Positions 61,823 to 64,000 of a stretch of 64,000 bases of DNA are shown here, piece by piece; position 1 is the first letter of the stretch, and every line of letters begins with the position of its first letter. The notes beneath the pieces are model-generated. The model had not been told where the DNA came from. It saw only the letters and a list, made by a program, of their open reading frames with translations, and ran no database searches. The translations under genes and the position numbers were made by a program. The DNA is from Bacillota bacterium (GTDB taxonomy: Bacteria; Bacillota; UBA4882; UBA10575): contig DUOH01000034.1 of assembly GCA_012838955.1 (NCBI GenBank), positions 45,479-109,478 of the forward strand, written 5' to 3'.

Positions 61823-62201
61823 GCGGCGCTGAATAATTAAGCGCTCTAATCCGGAATAAACTATATCCATAAGGGGCTCGACTGTTTAAGTCGGGCCTTC
61901 TTTTACAACCATCCACAAGTGATCAGCTTCCACCATGGTGAAGAGGGGAAATAATAAGACTGTTGCCATGAAGTAAGCAGATCATTTTAGGGTGGTTCGT
62001 TTATTTTACAGGTTAGATTGGGAGGCCAGCACTCTCCAGGTGGTCTTCTTCAGGTCAAAAGCTTTGCGTACCAGACATCCGGTTGTGGCCGGGATTTACG
62101 GTCTCCATTTTAACAGGAGTTTGAAGAATAGAGGCGAATTATTAATGTAAAAGGCTTGAAGGTTCTATTATGAAAAATAAAACCAACAGGGGGACTGGAT
62201 C
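61823..62201. other. Intergenic region before the 136-residue protein gene
   Basis: Contains the terminator at 61875-61905; beyond it I see no gene and only a weak promoter-like pair (TTGAAG, 16 bp, TAATGT, about 50-80 bp upstream of the next gene). Confidence 0.4.
61875..61905 (+). terminator. Terminator after the tiny membrane protein gene
   Basis: GGCTCGACT/AGTCGGGCC 9-bp stem (one G-T pair), 5-nt loop, TTCTTTTA tail. Confidence 0.85.
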
Positions 62202-62612
62202 TTGAAGAAATATATGAATAAATTTTTATCCCTAAGCTTAGTGGTGGTAATGTTTTTGTCCTTTTCTCTCAGTGCTTTTGGGATTGAAACTCAAGACTAT
62301 CTAGCCGGACTGGAGCAAGGAAGAAGAGAGGCGGAGGTCAATTATCAATGGGAGGCCTGGGGCTGGGGAGTGGCAGGAGCCGCCGGTGGATATATGAAAG
62401 GGCTCGTTGGTGGGGGAGTTTTTGCTTTTACCAGCACTTTATTTGAACCATGGGTCGGGAAGCAGAGGATGGCGTCGATCGAAGATGAATCGTTGGAGTT
62501 TCAGGAGGGGTATGTCAAGGGTTTTAAAGAAACCGCCCAAAAGAAAAATGCAAAATTCGCCGCCATCGGCGCCGGTCTTGGGATCCTCATTCAGTTTTTT
62601 GTCAAGGATTGA
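62202..62612 (+). CDS. Exported glycine-rich hypothetical protein
   Basis: 136 residues. Signal peptide or anchor (about 5-27, LSLSLVVVMFLSFSLSAFG), then YLAGLEQGRREAE, a Gly/Ala-rich hydrophobic stretch (about 50-75), a second repeat-like FQEGYVKGFKETAQKK and a C-terminal hydrophobic helix. The two segments of pattern LEQGRREAE and YVKGFKETA look like related helices framing a Gly-zipper-like membrane insertion. Function unknown. TTG start, AGGGGG upstream. Confidence 0.7.
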   Translation: MKKYMNKFLSLSLVVVMFLSFSLSAFGIETQDYLAGLEQGRREAEVNYQWEAWGWGVAGAAGGYMKGLVGGGVFAFTSTLFEPWVGKQRMASIEDESLEFQEGYVKGFKETAQKKNAKFAAIGAGLGILIQFFVKD

Positions 62613-62634
62613 AGAGATGAAAGAGGATGAATAG

Positions 62635-63621
62635 ATGATCTACCCTAAGCGCGGGTTATATCCGTTGAAGTTTTATCCACTTTTTATGGAGCGGATCTGG
62701 GGCGGAACCGGCCTCCGGGAGGAATTCGGGAAAGAGATTCCCAGTACAAAAATTGGGGAGAGCTGGGAGGTCTCTTGTCGGTCGGACGCCATGAGTATTG
62801 TAGCGGAGGGCCCTTTAAAAGGAAGGACTTTAGGGGAGTTGATTGCCGGGTATGGTCCGGAACTGTTGGGCACGGAGGTACCGGTAGTTCAGGACTTCCC
62901 TTTGCTCTTGAAGATCCTGGACGCTCAAGATGTCCTCTCTGTTCAGGTCCATCCAGGAGATGAGTTTGCCGCCCAATATGAAGGTTCTCTAGGCAAGACT
63001 GAAGTATGGTATGTGCTTAAGGCCAAACCCGGAGCGAAAATTATCTATGGATTAAAGCCGGGAATCACCAGGCAGCGTTTTACAGAAGCCCTTAACTCAG
63101 GGAAACTGGAAGAGTGCTTAAACGAAGTAGAGGTGCGACCGGGAGATGTTTATCCTGTCGAGGCCGGGGTGGTGCATGCCTTGGGAGCCGGTATCATCGT
63201 TGCTGAGTTTCAGCAGAATTCCGACTTAACATATAGAGTATATGATTGGCGCCGCCTTGATGACTGCGGAAGACCCCGGCCTCTCCATATTGACCGGGCC
63301 TTGCAGGTAATTGATTTTAGCGGGCCGCCTACTCAGGGAGGAAGTGGAGTAGCCCGGATCAACCGGGGAAGGCAATTACTCCACAGAGGTCGGCACTTTA
63401 CTTTGGAGGCCCTCCGGATTGCTGGGAAAGAAGTAATCCTCCCCACAGGGCAACATTTTGTTTTAGGCCTGGTCAGTAGAGGAAAGGGTGGGATTTTATA
63501 TGAAGGAGAGAGGTATGTACTTAATTACGGAGATTCATTTATGATCCCGGCTGGAATCGGGGAATACTCTTTCTATGGTGATTGTACGCTGCTGCTTTGT
63601 ACGCCTAAAGGCGTTGCTTAA
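62635..63621 (+). CDS. manA: Mannose-6-phosphate isomerase, class I
   Basis: 328 residues, the short Gram-positive type. Zinc ligands in SVQVHPGDEF (Gln, His), GKTEVWYVL (Glu) and EAGVVHALGAG (His), with the conserved YRVYDW. It interconverts mannose-6-P and fructose-6-P. Close behind the previous gene (22 nt) with a GAGGATG site. Confidence 0.95.
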   Translation: MIYPKRGLYPLKFYPLFMERIWGGTGLREEFGKEIPSTKIGESWEVSCRSDAMSIVAEGPLKGRTLGELIAGYGPELLGTEVPVVQDFPLLLKILDAQDVLSVQVHPGDEFAAQYEGSLGKTEVWYVLKAKPGAKIIYGLKPGITRQRFTEALNSGKLEECLNEVEVRPGDVYPVEAGVVHALGAGIIVAEFQQNSDLTYRVYDWRRLDDCGRPRPLHIDRALQVIDFSGPPTQGGSGVARINRGRQLLHRGRHFTLEALRIAGKEVILPTGQHFVLGLVSRGKGGILYEGERYVLNYGDSFMIPAGIGEYSFYGDCTLLLCTPKGVA

Positions 63622-63741
63622 GGTCTGTTTTAGGTGGAGTAAGATTGGTGGAGACAATCGATTCTACATACCTAGGGTGCGCGAAACACATAATGGATCT
63701 GCTATTGCAGCGAAAGACACAGTACAGGAGGTTTTACATAA

Positions 63742-64000
63742 ATGAATGAAGTGAAGGCTCTACCGTCCAGAGGTGAAATCCCGGAGCAGTATAGGTGGCG
63801 CTTGGAAGATTTATATCAGTCGCCCGCCGCCTGGGAAGCGGATCTGCAGAAAGCCACCGGCTTATTGGAGAAGATCCCGGCTTACCAGGGACGAATCAGT
63901 GAAAGCCCCGCTGTTCTGGTAGAAGTGCTCAAATTGGATGAGCAGATCTCCCGGCTGACGGAGAAGCTTTTTGTTTATGCCAGAATGAAACGGGATGAAG
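63742..64000 (+). CDS. pepF: Oligoendopeptidase F (M3B), 3' end cut by window
   Basis: The first 86 codons are in the window. SRGEIPEQYRWRLEDLYQSPAAWEADL and EQISRLTEKLFVYARMKRDED are the typical start of PepF, a cytoplasmic zinc oligopeptidase; the HExxH site lies beyond the window. GGAGG precedes the ATG. Confidence 0.9.
   Translation, partial: MNEVKALPSRGEIPEQYRWRLEDLYQSPAAWEADLQKATGLLEKIPAYQGRISESPAVLVEVLKLDEQISRLTEKLFVYARMKRDE

Noticed and set aside
1..64000. CRISPR arrays, insertion sequences or prophage
   Set aside because: No regularly spaced repeats, transposase, integrase or phage structural genes were found on either strand.

Overview
The window is about 64 kb of chromosome from an endospore-forming, probably anaerobic, member of the Bacillota. 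Sporulation and germination genes are present: spore photoproduct lyase, a GerA/GerC/GerB tricistron, a LonC protease, a SpoIID-like gene, a GerMN protein, Veg, and a tiny membrane protein behind a sigma-K-like promoter. An anaerobic life is suggested by the class III ribonucleotide reductase, the two-gene SufC/SufB Fe-S scaffold and FabK. Most promoters I can place are sigma-A type with 17-bp spacers. Shine-Dalgarno sites are strong, and TTG and GTG starts are common. I see no transposase, integrase, prophage or CRISPR array; the window reads as core chromosome with a few accessory cassettes.

Layout. 1-3.4 kb: alpha-galactosidase (cut by the window edge) and beta-glucosidase on the minus strand. 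3.7-6.1 kb: small secreted and soluble proteins and a nitroreductase. 6.2-11.8 kb: a five-gene phospho-signalling operon (zinc-ribbon Ser/Thr kinase, two PP2C phosphatases, zinc-ribbon/FHA protein, VWA-FHA membrane protein). 11.9-14.3 kb: two HD nucleotide phosphohydrolases and an Smr protein. 14.3-16.8 kb: a nitrate/sulfonate-type ABC importer. 17.1-19.1 kb: SufC-SufB. 19.8-23.1 kb: a LacI regulator and a cytosolic glycosidase carrying matching operators. 23.1-25 kb: veg and a SpoIID-like gene broken by an amber codon. 25-28.3 kb: splB, murB and a beta-propeller protein. 28.5-32.3 kb: a MocR regulator, alaA and birA. 32.6-39.9 kb: gcvH-like, DUF951, rpsF-ssb-rpsR, MazG-like, rplI, lonC, dnaB and a GerMN protein. 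40-44.3 kb: fabK, an orphan histidine kinase, tRNA-Leu and a YigZ-family gene. 44.7-48.8 kb: the germinant receptor operon. 48.9-54 kb: pgi, ndk and a MrfA-type helicase. 54-57.5 kb: a SAM by-product salvage operon. 57.5-58.4 kb: a gene-free stretch with a probable small RNA and the NrdR-controlled promoter. 58.4-61 kb: nrdR-nrdD. 61.1-62.6 kb: tRNA-Thr and three small proteins. 62.6 kb to the end: manA and the start of pepF.

The most interesting points are these. (1) The salvage operon (phosphorylase, AhcY-like, MtaD deaminase) shows active-site substitutions in two enzymes that suggest a deaminate-first route through methylthioinosine and S-inosylhomocysteine. (2) The spore photoproduct lyase has Ser where the hydrogen-donor Cys is expected. 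(3) A GcvH-like protein has its lipoyl-lysine position occupied by Asn. (4) A promoter-structured RNA-terminator unit at 57.63-57.86 kb matches no RNA family I recognise. (5) Tandem NrdR boxes sit on the nrdR promoter. (6) The kinase/phosphatase/FHA/VWA cassette has an unknown output. No search or structure prediction was run; product names rest on motifs and remembered family sequences.
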